Notes: a model not told the origin generated them from the letters alone. A DNA stretch of 64,000 nucleotides from Pseudomonas arcuscaelestis (GCF_016881005.1 NZ_JACOPV010000012.1:124001-188000); one strand, 5' to 3'; shown: positions 18,896 to 26,793, numbered from the stretch's first letter. Numbers and translations are program-made.

Positions 18896-18935
18896 TTTTT
18901 AACTGATTGAAATCATGGCGTTTATTTTTTTCAGT

Positions 18936-18948
18936 GGTGAAAATCACC
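18936..18948. promoter_or_regulatory. Candidate NorR enhancer site
   Basis: The palindrome GGTGAAAATCACC contains GT-N7-AC, the core spacing known for NorR binding sites. It lies about 40 nt upstream of the -24 element of the ytfE sigma-54 promoter and 45 nt before the norR start, so it could serve both activation of ytfE and autoregulation. Only one such site was found; E. coli norVW has three. Confidence 0.6.
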
Positions 18949-18992
18949 CTAGTGAGCCAGGGTATATACAACCACATGAGGTCATTAACACC

Positions 18993-20522
18993 ATGCAACG
19001 TGAAAGCTTAACCGCCGATCTGGTTGTCGAGTTGCCCAATGCTGTGCGCCTGCAACGGCTGGTACAGACACTGCGCGAGTACTTCAAATGCGGCGCAGTG
19101 GGCCTGTTGCGCCTCGATGACGACAGCTTGCGCCCCGTGGCCACCGTCGGTCTGGCGCACGAGGCGCTTGGGCGGCGCTTTGTCATTGCCCAGCATCCGC
19201 GCCTGGCCGCGATCATGGCCTCGCGTGAGCCAACCTGGTTCGAGCCGGACAGCCGCTTGCCCGACCCTTACGACGGGTTGCTCGACACGGCGCTTCATGA
19301 GCCCCTGGCGGTACATGACTGCATGGGTGTAAGCCTGTATGTGGAGGGGCAGATCTGGGGCGCGATTACCCTGGATGCGCTTCAGGCCGGGACCTTCGAT
19401 GATGCTTCGCGCATTGAGCTCAAATGCTGCACGCTGCAGATCGAGGCGGCATTGAGGGTTACCCGGCTGGAACAGGAAAACCGCAGCCTGCGCCTGTCAC
19501 GAAGCGAGCCTGCCGACCTGCGCATGCCCGTGCAGGAGGGCGAGATTCTTGGTCAGAGCCAAGTCATGCATCAGTTGCTCAATGAGCTGGACGTGCTGGC
19601 TGACTCGGAGTTGCCGGTATTGCTGCTGGGTGAAACCGGTGTGGGCAAGGAGCTATTCGCCCGGCGCCTGCACCGTATTTCCCGGCGTAGCCATAAGCCG
19701 CTGGTGCAGGTCAATTGCGCCGCTTTGCCAGAGTCGCTGGCTGAAAGCGAGCTGTTCGGTCACGTTAAAGGCGCGTTTTCAGGTGCCAACAGTGACCGCG
19801 CCGGGCGCTTCGATGCGGCCAATGGCGGCACGCTGTTTCTCGATGAAGTCGGCGAGTTGCCGCTAAGTGTGCAAGCCAAGCTGCTGCGCACGTTGCAGAA
19901 CGGTGAGATTCAGCGTCTGGGCGCCGATAAACCGCTGCATGTGAATGTGCGCATCATTGCCGCCACCAATCGGCATCTGCCGGACAGTATTCGCGATGGC
20001 CTGTTCCGCGCCGATCTCTACCATCGCCTGTCGGTTTACCCGGTGCCGATTCCGCCGTTGCGCGAGCGTGACAACGATGTCTTGATACTTGCCGGCCAGT
20101 TTCTCGAACTCAATCGTACCCGCCTGGGCCTGCGCGGCTTGCGCCTGTCGCCGGCCGCCGAGCGGGCGCTCTTGGCCTACCATTGGCCAGGTAACGTACG
20201 CGAGCTTGAGCACGTTATCAGCCGAGCCGCCCTCAAGCAGCTCAGTCGCGGTGGCAGCCGCAGCCTGATCATTACCCTGGAGCCAGAAGTGCTCGATCTC
20301 GACACCAGCGTGCCCGCTGCAGCCGATACCGAGCTGCCAGAGCAAGGCCATGTGCCGGGTATGCCGCCACCATCGCTGAGCGAGGCGGTCGATGCCTGCC
20401 AGCGCCGTACCATCATTCAGGCGCTGGAACTGAGCGAGAACAATTGGGCCAGCGCCGCACGGTTACTCCACGTCGATCCGAGCAACCTGCATAAACTGGC
20501 CAAGCGGCTGCGCTTGAAGTAA
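18993..20522 (+). CDS. norR: Nitric-oxide-sensing sigma-54 activator NorR
   Basis: The 509-residue regulator has an N-terminal GAF domain (about residues 20-170, nitric-oxide sensing through non-heme iron). A central AAA+ domain has Walker A GETGVGKELFARRLHR, the sigma-54 loop HVKGAFSGANSDRAGRF and Walker B GGTLFLDEVGELPL. A C-terminal Fis-type HTH has LELSENNWASAARLLHVDPS. The loop is GAFSGA instead of the usual GAFTGA, a conservative Thr-to-Ser change. The start at 18993 is chosen because the GAF region starts just after it; the frame is open to 18915. It is divergent from ytfE, its likely target. Confidence 0.95.
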   Translation: MQRESLTADLVVELPNAVRLQRLVQTLREYFKCGAVGLLRLDDDSLRPVATVGLAHEALGRRFVIAQHPRLAAIMASREPTWFEPDSRLPDPYDGLLDTALHEPLAVHDCMGVSLYVEGQIWGAITLDALQAGTFDDASRIELKCCTLQIEAALRVTRLEQENRSLRLSRSEPADLRMPVQEGEILGQSQVMHQLLNELDVLADSELPVLLLGETGVGKELFARRLHRISRRSHKPLVQVNCAALPESLAESELFGHVKGAFSGANSDRAGRFDAANGGTLFLDEVGELPLSVQAKLLRTLQNGEIQRLGADKPLHVNVRIIAATNRHLPDSIRDGLFRADLYHRLSVYPVPIPPLRERDNDVLILAGQFLELNRTRLGLRGLRLSPAAERALLAYHWPGNVRELEHVISRAALKQLSRGGSRSLIITLEPEVLDLDTSVPAAADTELPEQGHVPGMPPPSLSEAVDACQRRTIIQALELSENNWASAARLLHVDPSNLHKLAKRLRLK

Positions 20523-20603
20523 GCGTGCGACGTTGATGGCGGTCAAGGTGGGAAGCGGGGCAAGCCAACAGACTGCGCACTCCATCCACCGGAGATCACC
20601 GTC

Positions 20604-21257
20604 ATGCCCTTGCCCCTGTCCCTGGCACAGATGCGTCGCAACTACACCCTTGGAGGCCTGCAGGAAGACGCCGCGGCGCACGATCCTTTACAGATGTTCG
20701 AGCAATGGCTGATACAGGCACGGGAAACCGAGTGCGCTCCGGTGGAGGCCAACAGTATGCACCTGGCGACTGTCGACAGTCAGGGCCGGCCTCATGGCCG
20801 CGTGCTGTTGCTCAAGGGCTTGAGCGCGGAGGGCTTTACCTTCTTCGGCAATTACCAGAGCGCCAAGGGCCAGGAACTGGATGCCAACCCTTGGGCGGCC
20901 ATGACCTTCTTCTGGCCGGGCCTTGAGCGCCAGGTGCGCATTGAGGGGCAGGTCGAACGGCTTTCAACCCAGCTCAGCGATGAGTATTTCGACTCCCGCC
21001 CTGTTGCCAGTCGCCTCGGCGCCTGGGCGTCGCCACAAAGCCAGGTACTCACCAACCGGGCGGCGCTGGAGGAATTGCTGGCGCAAACCATTCGCCGCTT
21101 CGTCGACCAACCGCTGCAGCGTCCGCAGCACTGGGGCGGCTACTGCCTGCGGCCTGAACGCATGGAGTTCTGGCAGGGCCGCGCCGATCGTCTGCATGAC
21201 CGCCTGGACTACCGCCTGCAGGGCGGGGTGTGGCAGCGCAGCCGCCTGGCCCCTTGA
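20604..21257 (+). CDS. pdxH: Pyridoxine/pyridoxamine 5'-phosphate oxidase PdxH
   Basis: The 217-residue FMN enzyme oxidises pyridoxine or pyridoxamine 5'-phosphate to pyridoxal 5'-phosphate. Motifs are ANSMHLATVDSQGRPHGRVL and LLKGLSAEGFTFFGNYQSAK (FMN binding), DSRPVASRLGAWASPQSQVL, and the C-terminal WGGYCLRPERMEFWQGRADR with RLHDRLDY. The length is normal. It is a single gene between norR and the moaB promoter. Confidence 0.95.
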   Translation: MPLPLSLAQMRRNYTLGGLQEDAAAHDPLQMFEQWLIQARETECAPVEANSMHLATVDSQGRPHGRVLLLKGLSAEGFTFFGNYQSAKGQELDANPWAAMTFFWPGLERQVRIEGQVERLSTQLSDEYFDSRPVASRLGAWASPQSQVLTNRAALEELLAQTIRRFVDQPLQRPQHWGGYCLRPERMEFWQGRADRLHDRLDYRLQGGVWQRSRLAP

Positions 21258-21276
21258 ACGCCACTTCCGCTAGAGG

Positions 21277-21292
21277 TACCTCCTTGGAGGAA
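21277..21292. promoter_or_regulatory. NarL-type 7-2-7 palindrome upstream of moaB
   Basis: TACCTCC-TT-GGAGGAA fits the NarL/NarP heptamer arrangement (inverted TACYYMT heptamers separated by 2 nt) with one mismatch between the arms. It lies 62-77 nt before the moaB start. Closely similar palindromes occur before dnr and narK1 in this window. Confidence 0.65.
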
Positions 21293-21353
21293 TAGGTTCG
21301 CTGGCGGTTTCGGTTCAGGCTTTGGCGCATTCACACTAAGGGAGGGTCCGCAC

Positions 21354-21908
21354 ATGGCCCATCTGGCGCAACACACCTTTCAGCCGCTGAACATTGCGGT
21401 ACTGACCATCAGCGATACACGCAGCTTTGACAACGACACCTCGGGCCAGACGCTGTGCGATTTGTTGCAGACAGCCGGGCATCAGTTGGTTGATCGCGAC
21501 TTGGTCAAGGACGATATCTACCAGATTCGGGCCACGATTTCGCGCTGGATTGCCGACCCCAAGGTGCAGGTTGTGCTGACCACCGGCGGCACCGGATTTA
21601 CCGCACGCGACAACACGCCGCAAGCGGTCGAGCCACTGCTCGATAAACACGTGGAAGGCTTTGGTGAGTTGTTCCGTCAGGTTTCGCTGGCGGAAATCGG
21701 CATGTCCAGCCTGCAGTCGCGGGCGCTGGCCGGAATGAGCAACGGTGTGCTGGTGTGCTGTGTTCCAGGTTCGCCTGGAGCCTGTCGCACCGCCTGGAAC
21801 CAGATCCTGCTTGGACAACTCGACAGCCGCACCGGGCCGTGCAATTTCGCCCCGCATCTGAAGGTCCAGGCTGACCAGGTAATCGAGGCCTGTGGGGGCC
21901 GCCCATGA
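21354..21908 (+). CDS. moaB: Molybdenum cofactor biosynthesis protein MoaB
   Basis: The 184-residue MoaB/MogA-fold protein adenylylates molybdopterin before molybdate insertion. Visible motifs are VLTISDTRSFDNDTSGQTLC, DLVKDDIYQIRATISRW and the conserved VVLTTGGTGFTARDNTP. LSLAEIGMSSLQSRALAG-like sequence and CCVPGSPGACRTAWNQILLG follow. The start has AGGGAGGG upstream. Its stop overlaps the moeA start by 4 nt. The NarL-type palindrome upstream suggests induction with nitrate respiration, when cofactor demand for NarG rises. Confidence 0.94.
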   Translation: MAHLAQHTFQPLNIAVLTISDTRSFDNDTSGQTLCDLLQTAGHQLVDRDLVKDDIYQIRATISRWIADPKVQVVLTTGGTGFTARDNTPQAVEPLLDKHVEGFGELFRQVSLAEIGMSSLQSRALAGMSNGVLVCCVPGSPGACRTAWNQILLGQLDSRTGPCNFAPHLKVQADQVIEACGGRP

Positions 21909-23140
21909 GCCATAAAGTATGTGACAGCGGCAAGTTGATGCCGGTCGATCAGGCAATCGCTCACTTGCTCGAACAGGTGCCGCCCCCTCCGGCAGCGCAA
22001 AGCGTGTTGTTGGAGAAAGCTTTGGGCCGGGTACTGGCAGTGGATATCCACTCACCGCTCGACCTTCCAGGTTGGGACAACAGCGCGATGGATGGCTTCG
22101 CCTTTCGCGCAGTTGATCTTCCTGCTGCGGGTGGTTGCCTGAAGCTGGCCGGGCGCATCGCCGCGGGGCAGGCGGCTACTACGCCGCTGCTGGAGGGGCA
22201 GGCCGTGCGCATTTTTACCGGGGCGCCGTTGCCACCGGGCGCCGACACCGTCGTGCCGCAGGAGCTTTGTCGGGTCGAAGACGATCAGGTCTGGCTGCCG
22301 GCGGCAAGCCTCGGCGATCACGTGCGCAAGGCGGGCGAGGAAATGCGCAAGGGCTACCTGCTGCTCCAGGCCGGTAAACGCCTGCGTGCCCAGGAGTTGG
22401 GCCTGCTGGCTGCTGCCGGGGTGCGTTGGGTGGACGTCTATCGTCCCTTGCGTGTGTGCCTGCTCAGTAGCGGCGATGAGCTGCGTGAACCCGGTCAACC
22501 CCTGGCGCCGGGGCAAATCTACAACAGCAATCGCTATTGCCTGTCGGCGCTCTTGCAAGGCTGGGGTGTCGAGGTCCATGACTATGGGGTAATGGCCGAT
22601 GATCTTTCCGCCAGCTGTCACGCCTTGAGCCTGGCCGCCTCTGAGTGCGATCTGATGCTCAGCTCCGGCGGTGTCTCGGTTGGCGAGGAAGACCACCTCA
22701 AACACGCCATCGAGACCTTGGGCAGGCTGGATCTCTGGCGCCTGGCGATTCAACCGGGCAAGCCGCTGGCCTTTGGGCAAGTGGCGGGCAAGCCCTGGAT
22801 CGGTATGCCTGGCAACCCTGCCGCGGCATTGATCACCGCCCTGATAGTTGTTCGTCCGTTTTTGCTCAGAGCCCAGGGTGTACGTGATGTATCGCCGCGG
22901 CCGATGGCCATGCCGGCAGGCTTCGACTGGTTGCAGCGCAATAAGCGCCGGCAGTACCTGCGCGCCCGTTTGACGCTGCAGGAAAATGGCCAGCCGAGTA
23001 TCCAACTGCACCCGCAGCAAAGCTCGGCGATGCTCGCGGCAGCCTGTTGGGCCGATGGCCTGGCGGTGGTGGAGTGCGAGCAATTGGTCCACGAGCACGA
23101 CAGTGTGACCTTCCTGTCTTTCGCTGAACTCATGCAGTAA
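21905..23140 (+). CDS. moeA: Molybdopterin molybdenumtransferase MoeA
   Basis: The 411-residue enzyme inserts molybdate into adenylylated molybdopterin. Motifs are LPGWDNSAMDGFAFRAVDL, RIFTGAPLPPGADTVVPQE, the domain-III MoaB-like fold with CLLSSGDELREPGQPL and SSGGVSVGEEDHLKHAIE, then KPLAFGQVAGKPWIGMPGNP, and a C-terminal domain IV. The start overlaps moaB. A Pseudomonas genome normally has other moe copies; this pair lies between norR/pdxH and ubiUVT, so it is likely the anaerobically used copy. Confidence 0.95.
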   Translation: MSHKVCDSGKLMPVDQAIAHLLEQVPPPPAAQSVLLEKALGRVLAVDIHSPLDLPGWDNSAMDGFAFRAVDLPAAGGCLKLAGRIAAGQAATTPLLEGQAVRIFTGAPLPPGADTVVPQELCRVEDDQVWLPAASLGDHVRKAGEEMRKGYLLLQAGKRLRAQELGLLAAAGVRWVDVYRPLRVCLLSSGDELREPGQPLAPGQIYNSNRYCLSALLQGWGVEVHDYGVMADDLSASCHALSLAASECDLMLSSGGVSVGEEDHLKHAIETLGRLDLWRLAIQPGKPLAFGQVAGKPWIGMPGNPAAALITALIVVRPFLLRAQGVRDVSPRPMAMPAGFDWLQRNKRRQYLRARLTLQENGQPSIQLHPQQSSAMLAAACWADGLAVVECEQLVHEHDSVTFLSFAELMQ

Positions 23141-23146
23141 TGAGCC

Positions 23147-23160
23147 TTGATTGCCGTCAA
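23147..23160. promoter_or_regulatory. ANR/DNR (FNR-type) box upstream of ubiU
   Basis: TTGATTGCCGTCAA matches TTGAT-N4-ATCAA at 9 of 10 positions. A plausible -10 element, TAGACT, lies at 23182-23187, which puts the box centre near -41.5, the usual position for class II FNR activation. The ubiU start is 112 nt downstream of the box. Confidence 0.75.
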
Positions 23161-23272
23161 GGCCTGCGCCGTCGGTCTGGCTAGACTGGCGGCGCATTTT
23201 CGATTGCACCGGGCCTGCTCGCGTTACGCATCGGAGGCGGGGTCGAGACAAGTTCTTTGATGAGGAGTACCC

Positions 23273-24268
23273 ATGCAACTGGTCTGCCCGGCAGGGAATC
23301 TGCCTGCGCTCAAAGCGGCGGTGCGCCAAGGCGCCGATGCTGTCTACGTCGGCTTTCGCGATGACACCAACGCCCGGCACTTTGCCGGACTGAACATGGA
23401 CGACAAGCAGTTTGACGCCGCCGTCGCCCATATCCGCCAACACCAACGCAAACTCTATGTCGCGGTCAATACCTACCCGCAACCCCAAGGCTGGGAACGA
23501 TGGCAACGGGCAGTGGATCGCGCCGCCGACTATGGCGTTGATGCGCTGATTGCCGCCGACCCCGGCGTTCTGGGCTATGCCAGCCAGCGCCATCCCAACC
23601 TGAACCTGCACCTGTCGGTACAGGGCTCGGCCACCAACGCCAGTGCCCTGGCGTTCTATGCCCAGCACTACAACATCCGCCGGGCGGTGTTGCCGCGCGT
23701 ACTGTCGCTGGCGCAGGTGCGTCAGGTCGCCGCCAACAGCACAGTACCCATTGAAGTTTTTGCGTTTGGCAGTTTGTGCATCATGGCCGAAGGCCGTTGC
23801 CACTTATCGTCGTATATCACCGGTGAGTCACCGAACCTGTGCGGGGTGTGCTCGCCGGCCAAGGCCGTGCGCTGGAGTGAGGACAGCGATGGTTTGAGCG
23901 CCCGCCTGAGCGAAGTGCTCATCGATCGTTACAGCCCGCAGGAACCTGCCGGTTATCCGACCTTGTGCAAGGGCCGTTTCCTGGTGGGGGGCAAGCGCTT
24001 CCATGCCCTTGAAGAGCCCACCAGTCTGGATACCCTTGATCTGCTGCCGGAGTTGGTGGCCATGGGGGTAGAGGCGGTCAAGATCGAGGGCCGCCAGCGC
24101 AGCCCCGCCTACGTCGAACAGGTCACTCAGGTGTGGCGTGCGGCGCTTGATTCTCATCGCCAGGCGCCCGAGCGCTTCGCAGTCAAAGATCAGTGGCGCA
24201 AAGTGCTGGCTGGTCTGTCCGAAGGCAGCCAGACCACCCTGGGTGCCTACCATCGATCATGGCAATGA
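23273..24268 (+). CDS. ubiU: Ubiquinone anaerobic biosynthesis protein UbiU (peptidase U32 family)
   Basis: The 331-residue protein works with UbiV and UbiT in oxygen-independent hydroxylation during ubiquinone synthesis. It starts MQLVCPAGNLPALKAAVRQG, the U32-family opening. Cys residues expected to bind a 4Fe-4S cluster are seen in EGRCHLSSYITGESPNLCGV, CSPAKAVRW and TLCKGRF. VKIEGRQRSPAYVEQVTQVW near the end is also typical. GGAG lies 6 nt before the ATG. It is first in ubiU-ubiV-ubiT, with an ANR/DNR box upstream, so quinone supply under anoxia is tied to the same regulator as nitrate respiration. Confidence 0.94.
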   Translation: MQLVCPAGNLPALKAAVRQGADAVYVGFRDDTNARHFAGLNMDDKQFDAAVAHIRQHQRKLYVAVNTYPQPQGWERWQRAVDRAADYGVDALIAADPGVLGYASQRHPNLNLHLSVQGSATNASALAFYAQHYNIRRAVLPRVLSLAQVRQVAANSTVPIEVFAFGSLCIMAEGRCHLSSYITGESPNLCGVCSPAKAVRWSEDSDGLSARLSEVLIDRYSPQEPAGYPTLCKGRFLVGGKRFHALEEPTSLDTLDLLPELVAMGVEAVKIEGRQRSPAYVEQVTQVWRAALDSHRQAPERFAVKDQWRKVLAGLSEGSQTTLGAYHRSWQ

Positions 24269-24278
24269 GGGACTGGAC

Positions 24279-25169
24279 ATGAAACTCAGCCTGGGACCTG
24301 TCCTGTACTACTGGGACAAAGAGCAATTGGGACGTTTCTATTCCGAGATGGCCGGCTTACCGCTGGATGTCATCTACCTGGGTGAAACCGTCTGTTCAAA
24401 ACGCCGGGCCATGGGCCTGGATCATTGGTTGGGCCTGGCGCGTGAACTGCAAAGCGTCAGTCAGGCGCAGATTGTCCTGTCGAGCCTGACCCTGGTCGAG
24501 GCCGCCTCGGAACTCTCCAGCCTGCGGCGCTTGTGCGACAACGGCCAGTTGCTGGTGGAAGCCAACGACATGGGCGCGGTGCAGTTTCTGGCCGAGCGCA
24601 AATTGTCCTTCGTCGGCGGCCCGGCGCTCAACCTGTATAACGGTCATGCCCTGGCGCAGATGCAGTCCTGCGGCCTGATTCGTTGGGTGCCGCCAGTGGA
24701 ATGTTCGGCAGCACTGATTCGCTCGATACTCGATCAGCTCAAGGGGCTGGGACGCGATTTGCCGGAGGTCGAAGTCTTTGCCTATGGGCACTTGCCGCTG
24801 GCGTATTCGGCGCGCTGCTTCACTGCGCGTGCCGAGAATCGGCCCAAGGACGACTGCCAGTTCTGCTGCCTGAACTATCCCGATGGCCTGGCCCTGAGTA
24901 GCCAGGAGGGTCAGCCACTGTTCACCCTCAACGGCATCCAGACCATGTCGGCCGAGGTCACTAACCTGTTGGCCGACTACGCCGGGCTCACGGCCAGCGG
25001 CGCGGACATGTTGCGTTTGAGCCCGCGCGCCGAGGGTATGGTCGAGGTGGTCGAAGCCTTCGATCGTGTGCGCCAGGGTGAAATGCCGCCGCTGCACGTA
25101 GAGGGCTGCAATGGTTACTGGCATGGACAGGCAGGAATGCTGCGAGTAGAGGAGGTGGGCCTGTGTTGA
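24279..25169 (+). CDS. ubiV: Ubiquinone anaerobic biosynthesis protein UbiV (peptidase U32 family)
   Basis: The 296-residue paralogue of UbiU begins MKLSLGPVLYYWDKEQLGRF. Conserved Cys residues for a 4Fe-4S cluster occur in VYLGETVCSKRRAM-like sequence (IYLGETVCSKRRAMGLDHW), YSARCFTARAENRPKDDCQF and CCLNYPDG. UbiU and UbiV form a heterodimer that takes the oxygen-atom role without O2. The frame is open to 24138, but the conserved start with its own upstream GAGG is at 24279. It overlaps the ubiT start. Confidence 0.93.
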   Translation: MKLSLGPVLYYWDKEQLGRFYSEMAGLPLDVIYLGETVCSKRRAMGLDHWLGLARELQSVSQAQIVLSSLTLVEAASELSSLRRLCDNGQLLVEANDMGAVQFLAERKLSFVGGPALNLYNGHALAQMQSCGLIRWVPPVECSAALIRSILDQLKGLGRDLPEVEVFAYGHLPLAYSARCFTARAENRPKDDCQFCCLNYPDGLALSSQEGQPLFTLNGIQTMSAEVTNLLADYAGLTASGADMLRLSPRAEGMVEVVEAFDRVRQGEMPPLHVEGCNGYWHGQAGMLRVEEVGLC

Positions 25170-25633
25170 ATCGAAAGGAATGGCTACTGCGTGGCGCCGA
25201 CCGGGTGCTTCCACTGATCCGTCGGGTGCCATTTGTGCTGCAGCGCGTAGCATTGCAGCAGGCGCTTAATCGTTGCCTGGCCGAGCCACTGAAGAACGGA
25301 GATTTCGATTTGCTGCGTGGGCGCTGGTTGTGCCTGCGTATTCCCGATCTGGATTTGAGCTGGTACGTGACCCGCACCATTTATGGTTTGCAGATAGCCG
25401 CGCAAGCCAAGGCCGATGTGACCATTCGCGGCAACTGGCGTGAATTTCTGCTGCTGGCCAGCCGTCAGGAAGATCCTGATACGCTGTTCTTCAGGCGGCG
25501 TTTGGTGATTGAAGGGGACACCGAGCTGGGGCTAACCCTGAAAAACCTGATCGACAGCCTCGACCCTGACGTGTTGCCAGTTTGGCTGTGGCGCAATCTG
25601 GAGCGGGCGGGCAAGGGCTTGGCCACAGGCTAA
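25163..25633 (+). CDS. ubiT: Ubiquinone anaerobic biosynthesis accessory protein UbiT (SCP2 domain)
   Basis: The 156-residue protein has an SCP2 lipid-binding domain: PLKNGDFDLLRGRWLCLRIP, then TIRGNWREFLLLASRQEDPD and RRRLVIEGDTELGLTLKNLI, as in YhbT/UbiT, which holds the quinone precursor. The start is the GTG at 25163 with AGGAGGTG 6-13 nt upstream, overlapping ubiV by 7 nt; a TTG at 25166 is the alternative. It is convergent with the DGC-domain gene 11 nt later. Confidence 0.92.
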   Translation: MLNRKEWLLRGADRVLPLIRRVPFVLQRVALQQALNRCLAEPLKNGDFDLLRGRWLCLRIPDLDLSWYVTRTIYGLQIAAQAKADVTIRGNWREFLLLASRQEDPDTLFFRRRLVIEGDTELGLTLKNLIDSLDPDVLPVWLWRNLERAGKGLATG

Positions 25634-25644
25634 GCCGCTCGCGC

Positions 25645-26013
25645 TCAGACCATGTGATCCGCCAGCAACTGGCGGATCTCGGCGAACACCTCATCGGCCT
25701 GCGCCGGGCTGCAATCCTCCCCGTAACGCTTGCGCAGGCCCATTTGGCTGAGGATCAGATGCTGGTCCGCCTGCAGGCCGTGCAGGTGCAGGCAACTGGC
25801 GACGCACTCCAGTGGGCAACCATCGAGCGCCAGAATCGGCCGTCCTGAACGGGCCAGATTGACCAGCGCCGGCACCTGCCCACCCACCCCGACAATGCAG
25901 GACATCTGTGCCAGACCCTCGCGGTCCAGGCGCAGTGCCACGTCATTGGCCAGTTGCGCAACGTTGGAACAGCCGGAGCAGGAGTACACCAGGGGCAGGG
26001 TAGTGCGAGACAT
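25645..26013 (-). CDS. DGC-domain protein, putative zinc-binding
   Basis: The 122-residue cytoplasmic protein carries YSCSGCSNVAQLANDVALRL at its N-terminus and ALDGCPLECVASCLHLHG in the middle, the Asp-Gly-Cys motif that names the DGC family. The Cys pattern suggests a metal or Fe-S site. The function of the family is not established. It follows dnr on the same strand after 24 nt and probably shares its transcript, placing it in the nitrate/NO response. Confidence 0.85.
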   Translation of the reverse strand: MSRTTLPLVYSCSGCSNVAQLANDVALRLDREGLAQMSCIVGVGGQVPALVNLARSGRPILALDGCPLECVASCLHLHGLQADQHLILSQMGLRKRYGEDCSPAQADEVFAEIRQLLADHMV

Positions 26014-26037
26014 GAAGGCTCTCCAGTGGTAGGCCGA

Positions 26038-26715
26038 TCAGACCTGATAGTCGGCCAGCGCATCGTTTGCCAAGATGCGGATGTCGCGACGCTCCATGGC
26101 AATCAGGCCGTTCTCCACCAGGCGATGGAGGATGCGTGAAAAGGTTTCCGGCTGGATGCCCAGTTTCGAGGCAACCAGGCGTTTAGACACCTGCAGCAGC
26201 ACGCGGCCATCCTCCGGGTCCTGTTCCTGCAGCAAGAAGTTGATAACCCGTTGGCTGGCGCTGGCCAGGGTCAAGGTGTCGATGTCCTTGAGCCGTTGAT
26301 GCAGGTGGATGCTCATACTGGCCAGGATTGCCAGGCACACTTGTGGCTGATCTTCCAGGGCATTGCGGTAGTGGCTGCCTTCGATGCTGACCACCACGCT
26401 GTCCTTGAGCGCAGTGGCGCTGACCGGGTAATAGCGGGTCTGGCTGAACAGCAGGGCTTCGGCAAAGGATTGCCCGGGCTGGATGATCTCGACGAGATTC
26501 TCCTGGCCCTGGGCGGTGATGCGATACAGCTTGATCTGGCCACTGACCAGAAGAAAGAAACGTTTGGCCGGGTCACCCTGGTGCATGAGGGTGTCGTGGC
26601 AACTCAGGCGACGCTGCAAGGCCAAACCACAGACCTGTTCGAAAACGCGTTCGGGCAGGTTGCTGAATAGGTGGTGGCGGCGCAAAAACAGTACAAGGGA
26701 AGGGTTGGTCAGCAT
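26038..26715 (-). CDS. dnr: Crp/Fnr-family regulator DNR (dissimilatory nitrate respiration regulator)
   Basis: The 225-residue protein has an N-terminal cyclic-nucleotide-type beta barrel (RFFLLVSGQIKLYRITAQGQ, then FAEALLFSQTRYYPVSATA), a dimerisation helix (HLHQRLKDIDTLTLASASQR) and a C-terminal winged helix with LVASKLGIQPETFSRILHRL. The PETFSR recognition helix is that of FNR-type proteins that bind TTGAT-N4-ATCAA. It lacks the N-terminal Cys cluster of ANR, matching DNR, which senses NO through heme. The ATG has AGGAGG upstream. It lies after narL, with a NarL-type palindrome between them. Confidence 0.92.
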   Translation of the reverse strand: MLTNPSLVLFLRRHHLFSNLPERVFEQVCGLALQRRLSCHDTLMHQGDPAKRFFLLVSGQIKLYRITAQGQENLVEIIQPGQSFAEALLFSQTRYYPVSATALKDSVVVSIEGSHYRNALEDQPQVCLAILASMSIHLHQRLKDIDTLTLASASQRVINFLLQEQDPEDGRVLLQVSKRLVASKLGIQPETFSRILHRLVENGLIAMERRDIRILANDALADYQV

Positions 26716-26776
26716 GGAGTACCTCCTGCCGGTATGGTAGACCTGCGGGGACTTGCGGCCTATGCCTCCGCCGGCC

Positions 26777-26792
26777 TACCTCCAAAGGGGCA
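26777..26792. promoter_or_regulatory. NarL-type 7-2-7 palindrome upstream of dnr
   Basis: On the minus strand the site reads TGCCCCT-TT-GGAGGTA, two inverted heptamers close to TACYYMT with a 2-nt spacer. It starts right after the narL stop and lies 62-77 nt before the dnr start, a spacing like that before moaB. Confidence 0.6.
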
Positions 26793-26793
26793 G

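Noticed and set aside
18903..18916. CTGATTGAAATCAT as an ANR box for norR
   Set aside because: It matches the FNR-type palindrome at only 8 of 10 positions and lacks a clear -10; kept as a possibility only.
22052..23803. 583-residue open frame on the minus strand
   Set aside because: It lies opposite moeA and ubiU, which have full family motifs; the long frame is an effect of high GC and codon bias.
26720..26726. TACCTCC as a NarL heptamer at the dnr start
   Set aside because: On the coding strand it is GGAGGTA, the dnr Shine-Dalgarno sequence, and it has no paired heptamer.
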